Below are positions 22,401 through 33,199 of a stretch of 64,000 nt of DNA, piece after piece. Positions within the stretch are counted from its first letter, which is position 1. Each line of letters opens with the position of its first letter. Source of the stretch: Aedes albopictus (lineage: Eukaryota > Arthropoda > Insecta > Diptera > Culicidae). The stretch is taken from contig NC_085138.1 in NCBI RefSeq assembly GCF_035046485.1, positions 42,195,464-42,259,463 of the forward strand, in the 5' to 3' direction. The translations under genes and the position numbers were made by a program. The notes under the pieces were generated by a model. The model had not been told where the DNA came from, searched no databases, and was given only the letters and a program-made list of their open reading frames with translations.

Positions 22401-24092
22401 CAATTTCAAATATTTAAAACTGGTTCACCAAGTTCTCCCAAGTGGCGAGGTGACGCCCTACATGTCTTTTAAAACCATATTCTTTCTATTGAAACTTTGA
22501 AATTGTTTTAAAGTAACTTTTGCATTGAATTTCGAATATTTAAAACTGGCTCACCAAGTTCTCCCAAGTGGCGAGGTGACGCCCTAGATGTCATTTAAAA
22601 CCATATTCTTTCTCCTGAAACTTTGAAATTGTTTTCTAGTAACTTTTGTATTCAATTTCAAATATTTAAAACTGGTTCACCAAGTTCTCCCAAGTGGCGA
22701 GGTGACGCCCTACATGTCTTTTAAAACCATATTCTTTCTCCTGAATCATTGAAATTGTTCTAAAGTAACTTTTGTATTCAATTTCGAATATTTGAAACTG
22801 GTTCACCAAGTTCTCCCAAATGGCGAGGTGACGCCCTAGATGTCTTTTAAAACCATATTCTTTCTATTGAAACTTTGAAATTGTTTTAAAGTAACTTTTG
22901 CATTGAATTTCGAATATTTAAAACTGGCTCACCAAGTTCTCCCAAGTGGCGAGGTGACGCCCTAGATGTCATTTAAAACCATATTCTTTCTCCTGAAACT
23001 TTGAAATTGTTTTCTAGTAACTTTTGTATTCAATTTCAAATATTTAAAACTGGTTCACCAAGTTCTCCCAAGTGGCGAGGTGACGCCCTACATGTCTTTT
23101 AAAACCATATTCTTTCTCCTGAATCATTGAAATTGTTCTAAAGTAACTTTTGTATTCAATTTCGAATATTTGAAACTGGTTCACCAAGTTCTCCCAAATG
23201 GCGAGGTGACGCCCTAGATGTCTTTTAAAACCATATTCTTTCTATTGAAACTTTGAAATTGTTTTAAAGTAACTTTTGCATTGAATTTCGAATATTTAAA
23301 ACTGGCTCACCAAGTTCTCCCAAGTGGCGAGGTGACGCCCTAGATGTCATTTAAAACCATATTCTTTCTCCTGAAACTTTGAAATTGTTTTCTAGTAACT
23401 TTTGTATTCAATTTCAAATATTTAAAACTGGTTCACCAAGTTCTCCCAAGTGGCGAGGTGACGCACTACATGTCTTTTAAAACCATATTCTTTCTACTGA
23501 AACATTGAAATTGTTTTCTAGTAACTTTTGTATTCAATTTCAAATATTTAAAACTGGTTCACCAAGTTCTCCCAAGTGGCGAGGTGACGCCCTACATGTC
23601 TTTTAAAACCATATTCTTCCTCCTGAATCATTGAAATTGTTCTAAAGTAACTTTTGTTCTTCTTCTTCTTGGCGTAACGTCCTCATTGGGACAAAGCCTG
23701 CTTCTCAGCTTAGTGTTCTATGAGCACTTCCACAGTTATTAACTGAGAGCTTCCTCTGCCAATGACCATTTTGCATGCGTATATCGTGTGGCAGGCACGA
23801 AGATACTCTATGCCCAAGGAAGTCAAGGAAATTTCCTTCACGAAAAGATCCTGGACCGACCGGGAATCGAACCCGTCACCCTCAGCATGGTCATGCTGAA
23901 TACCCGTGCGTTTATCGCCTCGGCTATATGGGCCCCAAGTAACTTTTGTATTCAATTTCGAATATTTAAAACTGGTTCACCAAGTTCTCCCAAATGGCAA
24001 GGTGACGCCCTAGATGTCATTTAAAACCATATTCTTTGTACTGAAACATTGAAATTGTTTTCTAGTAACTTTTGTATTCAATTTCAAATATT
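16446..24092. repeat. 126-bp satellite array, about 57-60 units
   Basis: Unit spacing measured at successive GAGGTGACGC positions is 126 bp (for example 16681, 16807, then 17055, 17181, 17307). A unit contains ACTGGTTCACCAAGTTCTCC, GGCGAGGTGACGCCCT, CCATATTCTTTCT and TAACTTTTGTATT. The first unit or two are strongly diverged and the inner units are close to identical, as expected from unequal exchange. Shortened 57-bp units recur near 17680, 18240, 18675 and 19993. A SINE splits the array at 23657-23936. No protein is encoded. Confidence 0.95.
23657..23936 (-). mobile_element. Feilai-like SINE, copy 2
   Basis: Nearly identical to the copy at 11536-11815, with box A and box B on the minus strand and an AAGAAGAAG 3' tail. 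A perfect 12-bp target duplication AAGTAACTTTTG (23645-23656, 23937-23948) is itself satellite sequence, so the SINE jumped into a finished array. Confidence 0.93.
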
Positions 24093-24284
24093 CTATTTTG
24101 GCCAATGCTACTTTTAATACAAAAATCAAGTAATAGCTGGATTTCTGCATTTTTCTAATAAAGTATAGATCGAAACCATTCATTTGACACATTGGTAGCT
24201 TCATTGAATTATTTGTTATTTTTATAAAAATGATTTCTCTTAGACTGGCCAAAACCGGTGCCGCACCCTAGATGTTTTCAAACA

Positions 24285-24488
24285 TTAGGTTGAATCCATG
24301 CAGAGGGTGACGTGTTCGATTCCCGTTCGGTCTAAAAACTTTTCGTAATCTTAATTTCCGTGGGCATAAAGTATGTTCGTTCCTGCGATATTTATACACA
24401 TGACACATGTTCATTCAGCAGAGGAGGCGCTTTTAGAACACATGCTGAGGAATAGGCTTTGTCCCAGTTGGGACGTTACGCCAAGAAG
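24285..24488 (+). mobile_element. Old, diverged Feilai-like SINE
   Basis: Plus-strand copy with GTGTTCGATTCCCG (box B), GTGGGCATAAAGTATG and GGACGTTACGCCAAGAAG in the family order. Many substitutions and internal deletions show greater age than the two copies on the other strand. Confidence 0.75.
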
Positions 24489-24730
24489 TAATTTCTAACT
24501 GCAATATATTAGCATACTTTTGATTTGCGAATTGTCCGTGATTGCACACCTTTAACCCTCGAGCAGTCGCGCCTTTGACTACCTGCAGGGACGCCGCGCT
24601 CACGCTGTGTACCACATGCGTGCATTTTTCATGGTGCACGACGCGACCGCTCCCGGGTTAATTTGGACAGAAAATGTATGTAATGGCTTCTGGCCTTTGC
24701 CCACAAAACGTTAATTTAATTTGACAAATA

Positions 24731-24898
24731 GGGTCTGGAACCATTTGGGCAGGAGCACCTTTTTTGGGCACTTGCTGCTATATCTCAGTCAATTTCAAAC
24801 CGATTGACTTGAATTTTGAAACATCCGTTCAATGTTGTGACTGAGTTATAGCAGCAAGTGCCCAAAATAGGTGCTCCTAATCAAATGGTCCCAGACCC
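24731..24898. mobile_element. GGTCTGGGACC-type MITE, copy 2
   Basis: GGGTCTGGAACCATTTGGGC faces GGTCCCAGACCC; TA at 24729-24730 and 24899-24900. Confidence 0.85.
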
Positions 24899-26432
24899 TA
24901 TTGACTTCTATTGCTAGGTATGACAATCCAAAACCAATCCTGAAAAATTGGAAACAAATGTAGAAAAAATGGTGGATCAAGTCGATAAGTTTGATCCCTA
25001 TTTGCTGTATTTTCTTAGTCCTTTCAATTTCCCGTCCCGCCCGAAAGTGGATACGCCCATAAACGAGAATGAGGGTGATACATAAATGAGAATCCACCGA
25101 AAGAAAACAAATTTGCTTAAAACATTTATTTAAAAATGCACATACAATTTCTCTTTAAGGTGAAACGGGACGCCGTGTTATTTTTCCTATCTTGCCTCTC
25201 TTTCTAACAATTTGCCTCGCGATTTTGAAGATGGTAATCTCGAGACCTATCGCACTGAAGATGCTGAAAACCAATCAGCATATGCACTGCAAGTGAGCAT
25301 ACACAATGATAGGTTTTTGTTGCAAAATATGAAGTAGAATCTGAGATTACCATCTTAGTAGCAACAGAGCAATGGCGGATATTTTCTCGACCGTCCCGTC
25401 CGCCCTTAATCGTCTTGTATGAGGCGGCACTATCCCTCTTTCATCTTTCGCTCCACACCCGTAACATTCTTGGATCGGAACCGGCTCTCGTTTCGTCATC
25501 TTGATTTTGCGCATCGAACATTGTTGCACCAACTCCACAATCTACGGGGGTCAATCCATTCCGCAATGTGTCGCGATAGCCGACCTGATCGTAGCTGGCG
25601 ATTTCGGCAATAAAATAATTTTCTTTGAAATGGTGGGATCCGCTTCTGCCGGATGTTCACCCCGGGGGTTTCATGCATGCTCGCTGGCCATCAACACCTT
25701 CCACTTTGCAGCCAATTAGTCCAGTATCTCCTCAGTTCTTTCCTAATGTCCATTCAATGGCAATCTGAAGCGTAAATCCTGCCGGGAGCTTTCCCGTTCC
25801 GTTTGGAGTAGCTGGTTGTTGTCTCCCTTGAAATTTAGACGGGAAAGCGTTCTTATTGTCACGACACTGTCACTCCGTAGTTTTCACTCGCGTAAATTAC
25901 ATATTCGACTAATTCGCACTATATTTTTCACTAAAATATACAATTCCGCGAACAATTCTTCCGCGAATATCAATCAGAATTCCACAAATTTCAACGTTCT
26001 GATTTTTTGTTTGTTTTTGTTGTCACGCTCGCAACGTTTTACACAAATCATCTGTCAAAACGATTCTGTTGCAGCTTTACCGTACTGCACCAAATTTTGG
26101 CACCACATAAAATATTCATACATTTGAAATACTCATATCCAATGAAAATGCTTGCATGTGCATTGTTTTATGAAAATTACAATGGAAATTTAAAACAATG
26201 CACTTAAAAGCATTTTAAATATATCATTGATCGCGTAGCCAGAAACAAAAAAATATAAAACACGGCATTCCATAGTTCGGTACAATCACTGTAAAATGCT
26301 ATACTCTATAGAGTCGCCATCTGTTGGAATTTGGTGGAACCTCTGACAGTTTCCATTAGTTTCCGATAGAGCTCAAGAAAACTTGAAGCGCCTCTCGCGG
26401 TGGAATATGTCGGAAACCGGTGCAGGTAGTTC
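24899..26432. other. Right part of the 17.7-kb insert, no gene recognised
   Basis: GAAGATGGTAATCTC near 25227 and GAGATTACCATCTTA near 25339 form an inverted pair. A minus-strand frame at 25347-25538 contains ECYGCGAKDERG, a zinc-finger-like fragment with no further domain. The rest is AT-rich. I cannot name a gene here. Confidence 0.4.
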
Positions 26433-26434
26433 AT

Positions 26435-27704
26435 TGCTGAAGTCTGATAGTGTGATTGCCTGCAAGGTTTGGCGATGCTTCGCCCAGTCAAGCTTGATAG
26501 TTGGCGGTAGTCTCTCAACAAGCTCTTGCAGAAGTGTCACGTTGCAAAGATGCTCGTTTAATCCACAGGCTACGATCGTTGCACACATGTTCTGGACTGC
26601 GACACCGAAATCGATCAAAGTTCCCAACTTCTCCGTCTTCGGCGCTGGCATCTCCCGAATCTTGCAAACTAGCGAATGCACGATCACCTCTGGTCGACCA
26701 AACAGTGTTCGTAGCGTATTGATGACACCTCCAAGCCCGGCTGGGTACAAAAGCCGACTCCTTACCACGTCGAGAGCTTTGCCCTTCAAACTCCGTTGAA
26801 GCCGTAGTAGGTTTTCCTCGTCACTGAAACCGCACATTTTAGTCGTGCTTTCATATGTGGCGATGAAAAGCGGCCACTCCTCGGGGTTTCCGGAAAAGAT
26901 GGGAAGTTCTTTTGCCACTGCTTGCCGCGCAGCGGGTTGACTTCTGCTCAGCTCATGAGGATTAGCTACCGATGACACGCCAGAACTACGATCCGGGTCA
27001 AATGGATCCGCGTTAACATTCAAACCACTACTGCTCCTTCCTACTGGATCGCTGGTATGAACTTCCATTGCCCTTAATCGGCCTTCAAGACGCTTCGTCT
27101 CCAAATCTTGCTTCTTCGCCATCTCCTCCAGCTGCTTCTGCATCTGCTCGATGACATCGCACACGTTACTCGCCGCACGATTCTCTACCCCCAGTGTTGT
27201 TGAATTCGCACTCGGTAGAGGCACAGCTGCGGGTGCAGTCAGCTCGTCACGAATTTGTTGCTCCTTTTTCTCCAAGCGACGCTGGTACTGGCGCTGCAAA
27301 TCATCCACTGCATTTGTCAACTCGCGATCTTTCTCCGCGAGCATCCGTTCATACGACTGTTGCTGTTCGTCGAATTTCCGCTGCATCTGTTGCAATTGCC
27401 CCTCGAACTCCATTAGTTGTCTTTCGAGTTGCCTATTCCGCTGATCCTGGGCGCTGACTGACGATCTGGCTGCTCCTTCTGGTACCGGGACTGTCAAACG
27501 GGTCGGTGTGATCTGAGCCGCTCGCTTTGCTTCGCACGACGCACAACTCCAATCTGCTTCCTCGATCCCTTGATCAACTCCCACGCACTCAAAATGGAAC
27601 CATCCACCACAGTCATCACAGCACACCATCCGGCTATCATCCGGATTTTTGCAAACACCACAACTCACACCCGGCAGCGCAACTTTCCCACGGTTTTTCG
27701 ACAT
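26435..27704 (-). pseudogene. BEL gag with N-terminal PHD finger
   Basis: The ATG is at 27704, 54 bp inside the LTR. Residues about 18-58 form a C4HC3 PHD-type zinc finger (CGVC, CCDDC, WFHFEC, CASC). Residues about 75-170 are Q/E/R-rich and likely coiled coil. The region from about residue 260 carries LPIFSGNPEEWPLF, the conserved gag core of BEL/Pao elements (DUF1759-like). The frame is then cut by the 17.7-kb insert, after which foreign codons lead to a stop. Gag would package element RNA; the PHD finger is a chromatin-reader type fold whose role here is unknown. Confidence 0.88.
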
Positions 27705-27758
27705 ATTATCGGTGATATTATAGCCTCCCCGATCGCGGAGTAAACGGATTTTTTAAAA

Positions 27759-28596
27759 TGTTGCAATTCGCAACGAAAGAGACAGTTTTCCGATTCTTTA
27801 AACGATATATTGTAGCGAAATCGATTACAGTGACGATAACGACAGTAGCGTTAAAAAATCCCTGGCAAAAGAACATAGTTTCGTACATAAGTTTTTGTTT
27901 TCGTATTCGTTTTAGCTTTTTCATTTTAAGGATTTTTATGATTGTTTTGTACACAGCAGTATGTAAAACTTACGTTTAGTGTCCCTTTCTAGTAGTCTAG
28001 GCAATAGTTCAGTGGTGGGTAAGCTAAAATTTACATTTCAGGTTAGATTTAGTTCAGAGGTTTTAATATACACACAAATACCTGCTCTGCGTTTTTCCGG
28101 CGATTACTTGTGTCTCGATTTACTGCACAGTGTCTGCGTCACGCGTTTATGTTTGATATCTGTATGTTTTATGTTTTAAAGTAAGAATCATTCATAATTT
28201 TAGGCTATAATCCATTGAACCCACCTGTGATAATTCGTCGTACTACTAATTATAAGAATTTATCAACTAACTGCATGATACGTTTTAACTTAGTATTACA
28301 ATAAACTTCTGATAACACTCAGTAGAGAAAAATAATTTTATAATAGTTTTAAGGTAGATTTAAGAGCAAAAGAAAATAGTGCTGAATTCACTTTCGACCG
28401 CATGCTGACTTGCTAATTTTCTATCTTCTCGCGATCTATCTGTCCCTGACGTTTACTACCGTTTATTGTCATTCTGACGTCCTACACAACGGCGCGCTCC
28501 TCAGGGGGGCCTGTCATAGTGGACAAGGTAAAAAATGTAGGTTCGTACTGTTTCGCTGGTTGGATGTGTGGGGCGGTGCGACTAGAAGTCGCGACA
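27759..28596 (-). repeat. BEL 5' LTR
   Basis: 838 bp, TG...CA termini, matching 3209-4046 at every line I compared. On the minus strand it precedes gag. No clear primer binding site is recognisable in the 54 bp before the gag ATG. Confidence 0.95.
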
Positions 28597-28601
28597 ATCA
28601 G

Positions 28602-28716
28602 ATTTTTTCCCAGATTTATAGATAGGTATAAGAAAAGATTTTTTCCATTCATTCGGAAACATTCCAGTTTCAAGTGATTTGTTAAAAAGCCCAAAAAAAT
28701 TGTTTTTTTAATTTGA
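28602..28716 (-). pseudogene. Non-LTR retrotransposon, N-terminal RT piece
   Basis: The minus frame reads into the BEL target site and continues, across the BEL element, the RT frame at 3203 and below. It contains PNEWKKS, typical of the RT region before the catalytic core. Upstream of this the element ends abruptly, so it is 5' truncated. The flanks TTTGACC(T/C)...CTAAT(C/T)TG (1305 and 28721) look like a decayed target duplication. Confidence 0.7.
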
Positions 28717-28941
28717 CCCTCTCTAATTTGCACATCGTTCAAACTAAAAATGATTCAAACGTCATTCCGCTCTTGGAACGGGGTGAAATGGAACGCAGAA
28801 TCAAAACAAAACAGCAAAAAAAGTTACCACGGTTACCATCAGTGTGTTTTTCGATGCCCACAGGGTTACTAGAAGTTCAAGTTAAAAAATGAACCCCGTT
28901 GGTTTGCATGAGGTGTCGTTCAAACCACCGGGGGTAGACGG
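28717..28941. mobile_element. Right fragment of the outer TA-flanked MITE
   Basis: It ends CCGGGGGTAGACGG followed by TA, inverse of the piece at 1287. An internal CCCCGTTGGTTTGCATG near 28893 repeats the terminal phrase. Confidence 0.55.
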
Positions 28942-28942
28942 T

Positions 28943-29812
28943 ATGAGTTTTTAAAGATTCAATTTATGTTTTTCTTCTTTTTACAAAATAAAATTTAATT
29001 TTATAGTCCGATAACTTTTTAACCGTTTGACCTATTTCAAATTTTATTCGTGCTTTTATAGATATTTCTGTTGCCTATCTTTGTCCCAAACAAACCATTC
29101 GTCAAAGTAGTCATTTTTATGATACTTTTCGCCAAAAACCGCCAAAACATGCATTAGACACATTCTACCGTGACGTTACAACGTTTTGACGCCTTTTCAG
29201 TCAGATTTTCCCCTATAACTCGTAAATTAGACCGTTAACCCTCAAATACTTTAACATATTTGGATTCCTTGTAAAATTTCCAATAAGTATGATCTGTTCA
29301 ACAGTTAGTTTTCATTGGGAAAGTATGTTAAAAATGCGAATGAGTAGCGTAACGTTACAACGTGTTATAGTGAAAAATCTGACAAAAAAGGCGTCAAAAC
29401 GTTGTAACGTCACGGTAGAATGTATCTTTGAAACTTAATTTTTTCATGTAAAATTTGAGTTTTTGACGATTATTTGCAATTTTTACTCCAACCCAGATAC
29501 TTAGCATCAAATTTAAGAATATGGAATTCATTGGAGGAGATTGGAGAATATTTTTAATTCAGAACACTCAAAAAAATGAAGCTTAAGGCTTCCAAATGAT
29601 TATTTACGTGTTTTTGAACAGTTTTTGGTATTTATACATTTTGAAACGATTTTTTAAAGGTACAGTTTATTTACAGAATTCTTGGGCAACAAAAATATCA
29701 ACAAAAGCACGCCAAATAAATTGAAATTGGTCAAACTGTTAAACATTTTACGGACTCTAAAGTCGTTATTTTTTTAAAGAAAAAAAAATAAATGAAATCT
29801 TTAAAAACTCAT
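28943..29812. mobile_element. 870-bp inverted-repeat element
   Basis: ATGAGTTTTTAAAGATT at the left faces AATCTTTAAAAACTCAT at the right. An inner pair, CATTCTACCGTGACGTTACA (29161) and TGTAACGTCACGGTAGAATG (29401), is also inverted. No coding frame. It abuts the end of the outer MITE. Confidence 0.7.
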
Positions 29813-31600
29813 GTGTGTATGTATACATAGAAATCACATCACTTTTTGACGGAACCGATTACAACGACCGAAAGTTCATTCGGCGGGGAATCTGGTCCTA
29901 TTGCACAGTGGTCCAGGACCCTGATTTACAAGGATTGATGCATTCAAAGTTCTACAAAGTTGTTCCTGATAATAAGGCCCGATTTCCAAAATACATTTAA
30001 ATTAGTGTGGTCCATATTTTCGAAGAAATTGGATACCAAACTTTTTTACTTGCAAGAATTTCTACAGACATTCTTCGGCAAAATTATAGATCTATCAATT
30101 TTGAACAAGTTTGCTTAAGACAATTTTTATGTATCTTTGAAATTGACCGATCTAGAGAAATTTTTCTGTATAAACTTAGGTTGGTTCAAGAAAATCAGGT
30201 TTTCTGGCTGTAACTTTTTCATTTTCAGTTTCTCATCAAAGCCGCCCAAAAATCACTTGAAGAGCATTTCAAACCGCGTCGTTTCGTGCGCGGAGACGAT
30301 CGATATGTCATATAGTGGTTTCGCAGCGCGGCGTCACGAACACTAATGCAAATCTACTGGTTGAAAATATTCCCATTTGATTTTGCCGGGAACAGCTGAT
30401 GTTTGTTTACTATTTTCCACCAGTAACGCAGGTAGTGTTCGTGTAATGCAACGTGTACGTACACGCAACACCACTAAAAGCAGAAACCACTATGGTTCAA
30501 AAGTTATGAGCGTATTTCTTTAAAAATATAGTTTATTCAAAAGGCGATATTACGGAAGCATTAAACGTGACCGTGTCTTTTTTCAAGCCTCATAGCCAGG
30601 GTTAGTTAATCTTAGAATGCGTTGCTTTACTTCTCGAAGCAAGAACCTACGTTTTTGTGAGTTTGTCGGGAATTATATTCCGTGCCAAGTCCTCAGCGTG
30701 ATAGTCATGTGTTCTAACCATCACACAAGGCCCACTCCCAACCTACTTAAAACTAATATTCTAACTACAATATACAATTTTCAATAAAGTATGCTTTAAA
30801 TTGGTACACTTGAATAAAATTGCATGTAAATTTATTTATTAGCCAGCATAACCAAAAAAAAAAGGTCGTTGCTCGATGAAAAATTGTAAGCTAACTAACT
30901 CAAGCATAACGTCTGTTTCCATCTCCAATGGTGAAGTTGCTTGATAGTTGAATATTCGAGGTGATTCCGAAGTCTCGAAGTCTCCCCATTTTCAAAATAC
31001 AGCCCATTCTTATTTGTTTAAGGAAATCTTACAATTCAAAACACATGAATATAGTGAAACTTCAAGAAAACTTTAAAAAAATGAATAGAAAGACTTTGAA
31101 GCTCAGAAGGGGATCAAGTGTCACCTAGTTTTGTAAAATACATCATAAGCCATGATTCCATATTAACCCAGTTTTGAAAACTTTAACTATAATTTTGTTT
31201 ATCTGCCATTCTCCGTTTGAAAATCGGATCTAGTTTAGTAATTTTCCTTAAAGTTACAACACAGGGATCAAGTCTTTCTAGTCTCCCCTACAAGTATATC
31301 AAATGCTATTGAAAACGAGGAAAATTAAAAAAAAATATGATACGTTCAACCTCATTACTCTGCCAGCAATGAGGATCAAAGCCAGCAATAACAACGCATC
31401 ATCGCGACATGTATCAATATTCAATTAATTTTCTTTTACGAAGACTGATACTTCCTTTCTTTTTGAAGTCAGGTGTCAGTAACGTGTGGTTTTCTGTACT
31501 TATTCAACTCGATTATGACCAATTATCGTCTAAGGGTGTCAATCCTATCTCGATTTGTGTGCAATTAAACGTTGAACGCTTTCGTCACGGGCTCCGTTCA
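29813..31600. other. Intergenic upstream of the odorant receptor
   Basis: One MITE (30313-30492) is present. The rest is AT-rich with no frame resembling a protein; a 61-codon frame at 29815-30000 is unremarkable. Confidence 0.5.
30313..30492. mobile_element. 180-bp MITE
   Basis: TAGTGGTTTC and GAAACCACTA form the ends. CACGAACACTA and TAGTGTTCGTG plus further pairs give an extended stem. TA flanks the left side. Confidence 0.65.
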
Positions 31601-31637
31601 ATAAAAGCAGTTTTCAAAATCAGTTGAATTATCAGTT
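31601..31637 (+). promoter_or_regulatory. Candidate core promoter of the odorant receptor
   Basis: ATAAAAG at 31601 stands 33 bp before the A of TCAGTT (31632-31637), matching the spacing of a TATA box and an arthropod initiator. The start codon follows at 31666. Inferred from motifs only. Confidence 0.35.
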
Positions 31638-31665
31638 TCATTAGTTTTGAGCAGAGAGCGTAACA

Positions 31666-32980
31666 ATGCTAGATATATTCAAACAAGCTCTACGGTATGA
31701 TCCAACATCGAATCCACTGAAGCATTTGATGGTTCTGCATCGCATTATCGGTGAGAGAATGCTGTCACATACCTACTAGGCCTACTGAGATTTCTGTTAT
31801 TACCGCTTTGTTCATAGGTTTCAATCTAAGCAGCCCGCTGGCGAACAGAGTTTCACGTCTTTCCATGATCCTAGCTGGAATGCATGCTCTGTGCTTCGTC
31901 TACCGTGTTTACATGGTCGCGAAGAAGGACCTGGGATTTGAGTACTACATAGCAGCGCTGAACGTCGTGGGAGGATACATTTTCGCTGTGATTCGTATGA
32001 CGGGATTTGCATGGAATTACGATGGTTTCCGAGGAATTTGTCGCTTCTTGCAAGATCACACGTTCCAGAGACACGACTTGAGAGCACAGCGTCTTCGCGA
32101 ACAATGTTACAAGAACAACCAGAAATTTACCATTGGCATGTTAGTGGCTTCGGTCCATGCGATCATGTTTTTCATCTTAACCGACTATCGCACTACGGAT
32201 CAATATGAAATACCGTTCGAGTTGAGCTTTCTACATCCTGCGATCAAGTCCATCTTCAATGCACTCTTCGGATTATACCTCTACGTAATAGCATCGTACT
32301 TCTGGATCCCGTTCATAACTATTCGCGTTGTCATTCATACATTATGCGTGGAATTGGAGATCGCCAACGAAGCTTTCGGGAAACTGTTTACAGTAGCCTG
32401 CGATCGTACCGACTTACTCATGACTCACCACAGCGCCAGCTCGTCGCGATCTCAACAACTCACGGATCAACTCAGAGCTGATCTATTTTGGCTGAGCGTA
32501 CGCAGTGAGTTACGAGAGCTCGTCGATCACCACCGGGAGCTGTTGATCAACGTCGATCGTCTGTGTCAACTGGCTGCCATGCCGTTCCTCTCGGAAACCA
32601 TGTCCTGCATCCTGATTTCATCGATCTCGGTATTCTTTCTGTTGAACGGAGAAAGTCTTAGCCTGGTGGCCATTTCGTGCGTCCTCATGTTCGAGAGTTT
32701 CTACGCCAGCTCGTTGGTGGAGGCGTTGCAGGATGTCCACGGAGAGATGGGTACCGTGATCTACGCGCTCGCATGGCCTACCGAGATGCGGTACGATCGC
32801 AGGAATCATTGTCACTACAAGTACGTCAGCAGGGTGCTGCAGGTTGTGCTGATGCGGTCGCAGCGTAGATTGCGCTTCCACTGCGGTGGACTGTTCGAGA
32901 TGTCCCGGGGAACGTTCACCTTCACGGTGAAGACTTGCTACACGATGTTGACCTTCCTGTTGCGAATGCAGGACGTCTAG
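31666..32980 (+). CDS. Odorant receptor (7tm_6 family)
   Basis: Two exons, 31666-31750 and 31818-32980, with a 67-bp intron (GTGAGA...TTCATAG) splitting a glycine codon, give 415 residues, the usual length for insect odorant receptors. These are membrane ion-channel subunits that work with the co-receptor Orco in olfactory neuron dendrites. Hydrophobic segments are visible near residues 44-63, 70-90, 131-149, 174-208, 295-312, 316-336 and 395-412. The C-terminus (FTFTVKTCYTMLTFLL) has the family's last membrane helix. The start was chosen because the exon joins in frame and begins MLDIFKQ, a plausible cytoplasmic N-terminus. No paralogue lies nearby in this window. The exact receptor number is not assignable by eye. 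Confidence 0.9.
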
Positions 32981-33161
32981 AGTGTACAAATTAATGCTTA
33001 ATTCACGTTGAGTACCCAACGAGGTATAGTTAACCTATGTACTAGTACATTCACAATGCATAACTAGTAATGTGACGTTAGCATTTTGTTGATGGAATTA
33101 GATCTTTCTCGTCAGAACCACCGTGTTTTACTTTCACGTTTTACATCATTTGAATTTTCTC

Positions 33162-33167
33162 AATAAA
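33162..33167 (+). terminator. Poly(A) signal of the odorant receptor
   Basis: AATAAA 182 bp after the stop codon, the first one downstream. Confidence 0.55.
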
Positions 33168-33199
33168 GTCCTATAGAATATGCACCGTTACACTAAAAC

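Larger units (their letters stand above)
8710..26432. other. 17.7-kb insert inside BEL gag
   Basis: The gag frame stops matching BEL at 26433 and resumes at 8709. The flanks rejoin in frame if the dinucleotide AT (8708-8709, 26433-26434) is counted once, so this is an insertion and not a rearrangement of two elements. The two ends show weak inverted similarity (13 of 18 positions from the AT inward). A shared phrase CAACAGATGGCG lies in inverted orientation near 8738 and 26317. Nothing inside resembles a transposase. Contents are itemised separately: exon-like pieces, minisatellite, foldback element, SINEs and a large satellite. Confidence 0.7.
3209..28596 (-). mobile_element. BEL/Pao LTR retrotransposon, interrupted
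   Basis: A BEL/Pao element on the minus strand, bounded by two 838-bp LTRs and a 5-bp target duplication ATCAG (3204-3208, 28597-28601). The order in minus direction is LTR, gag with PHD finger (27704-26435), 17.7 kb of unrelated DNA, zinc knuckles and protease (8709 down), RT, RNase H and integrase (to 3932), then LTR. The LTRs read as identical, indicating recent insertion or gene conversion. The element is defective: an in-frame TGA at 6887-6889, a TTAA-type insert at 6916-7127, and the large insert in gag. It sits in the RT gene of an older non-LTR element. Confidence 0.9.

Noticed and set aside
23860..23936. A functional tRNA gene
   Set aside because: Box A and box B are present but the sequence continues into the SINE body, and the cloverleaf is not intact; it is the tRNA-derived SINE head.
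23710..23955. 81-codon minus-strand frame
   Set aside because: It lies entirely across the Feilai-like SINE and its flanking satellite; no protein is expected from a pol III element.
16446..24092. CRISPR-like array
   Set aside because: The repeat is contiguous 126-bp satellite without unique spacers, in a eukaryotic genome.
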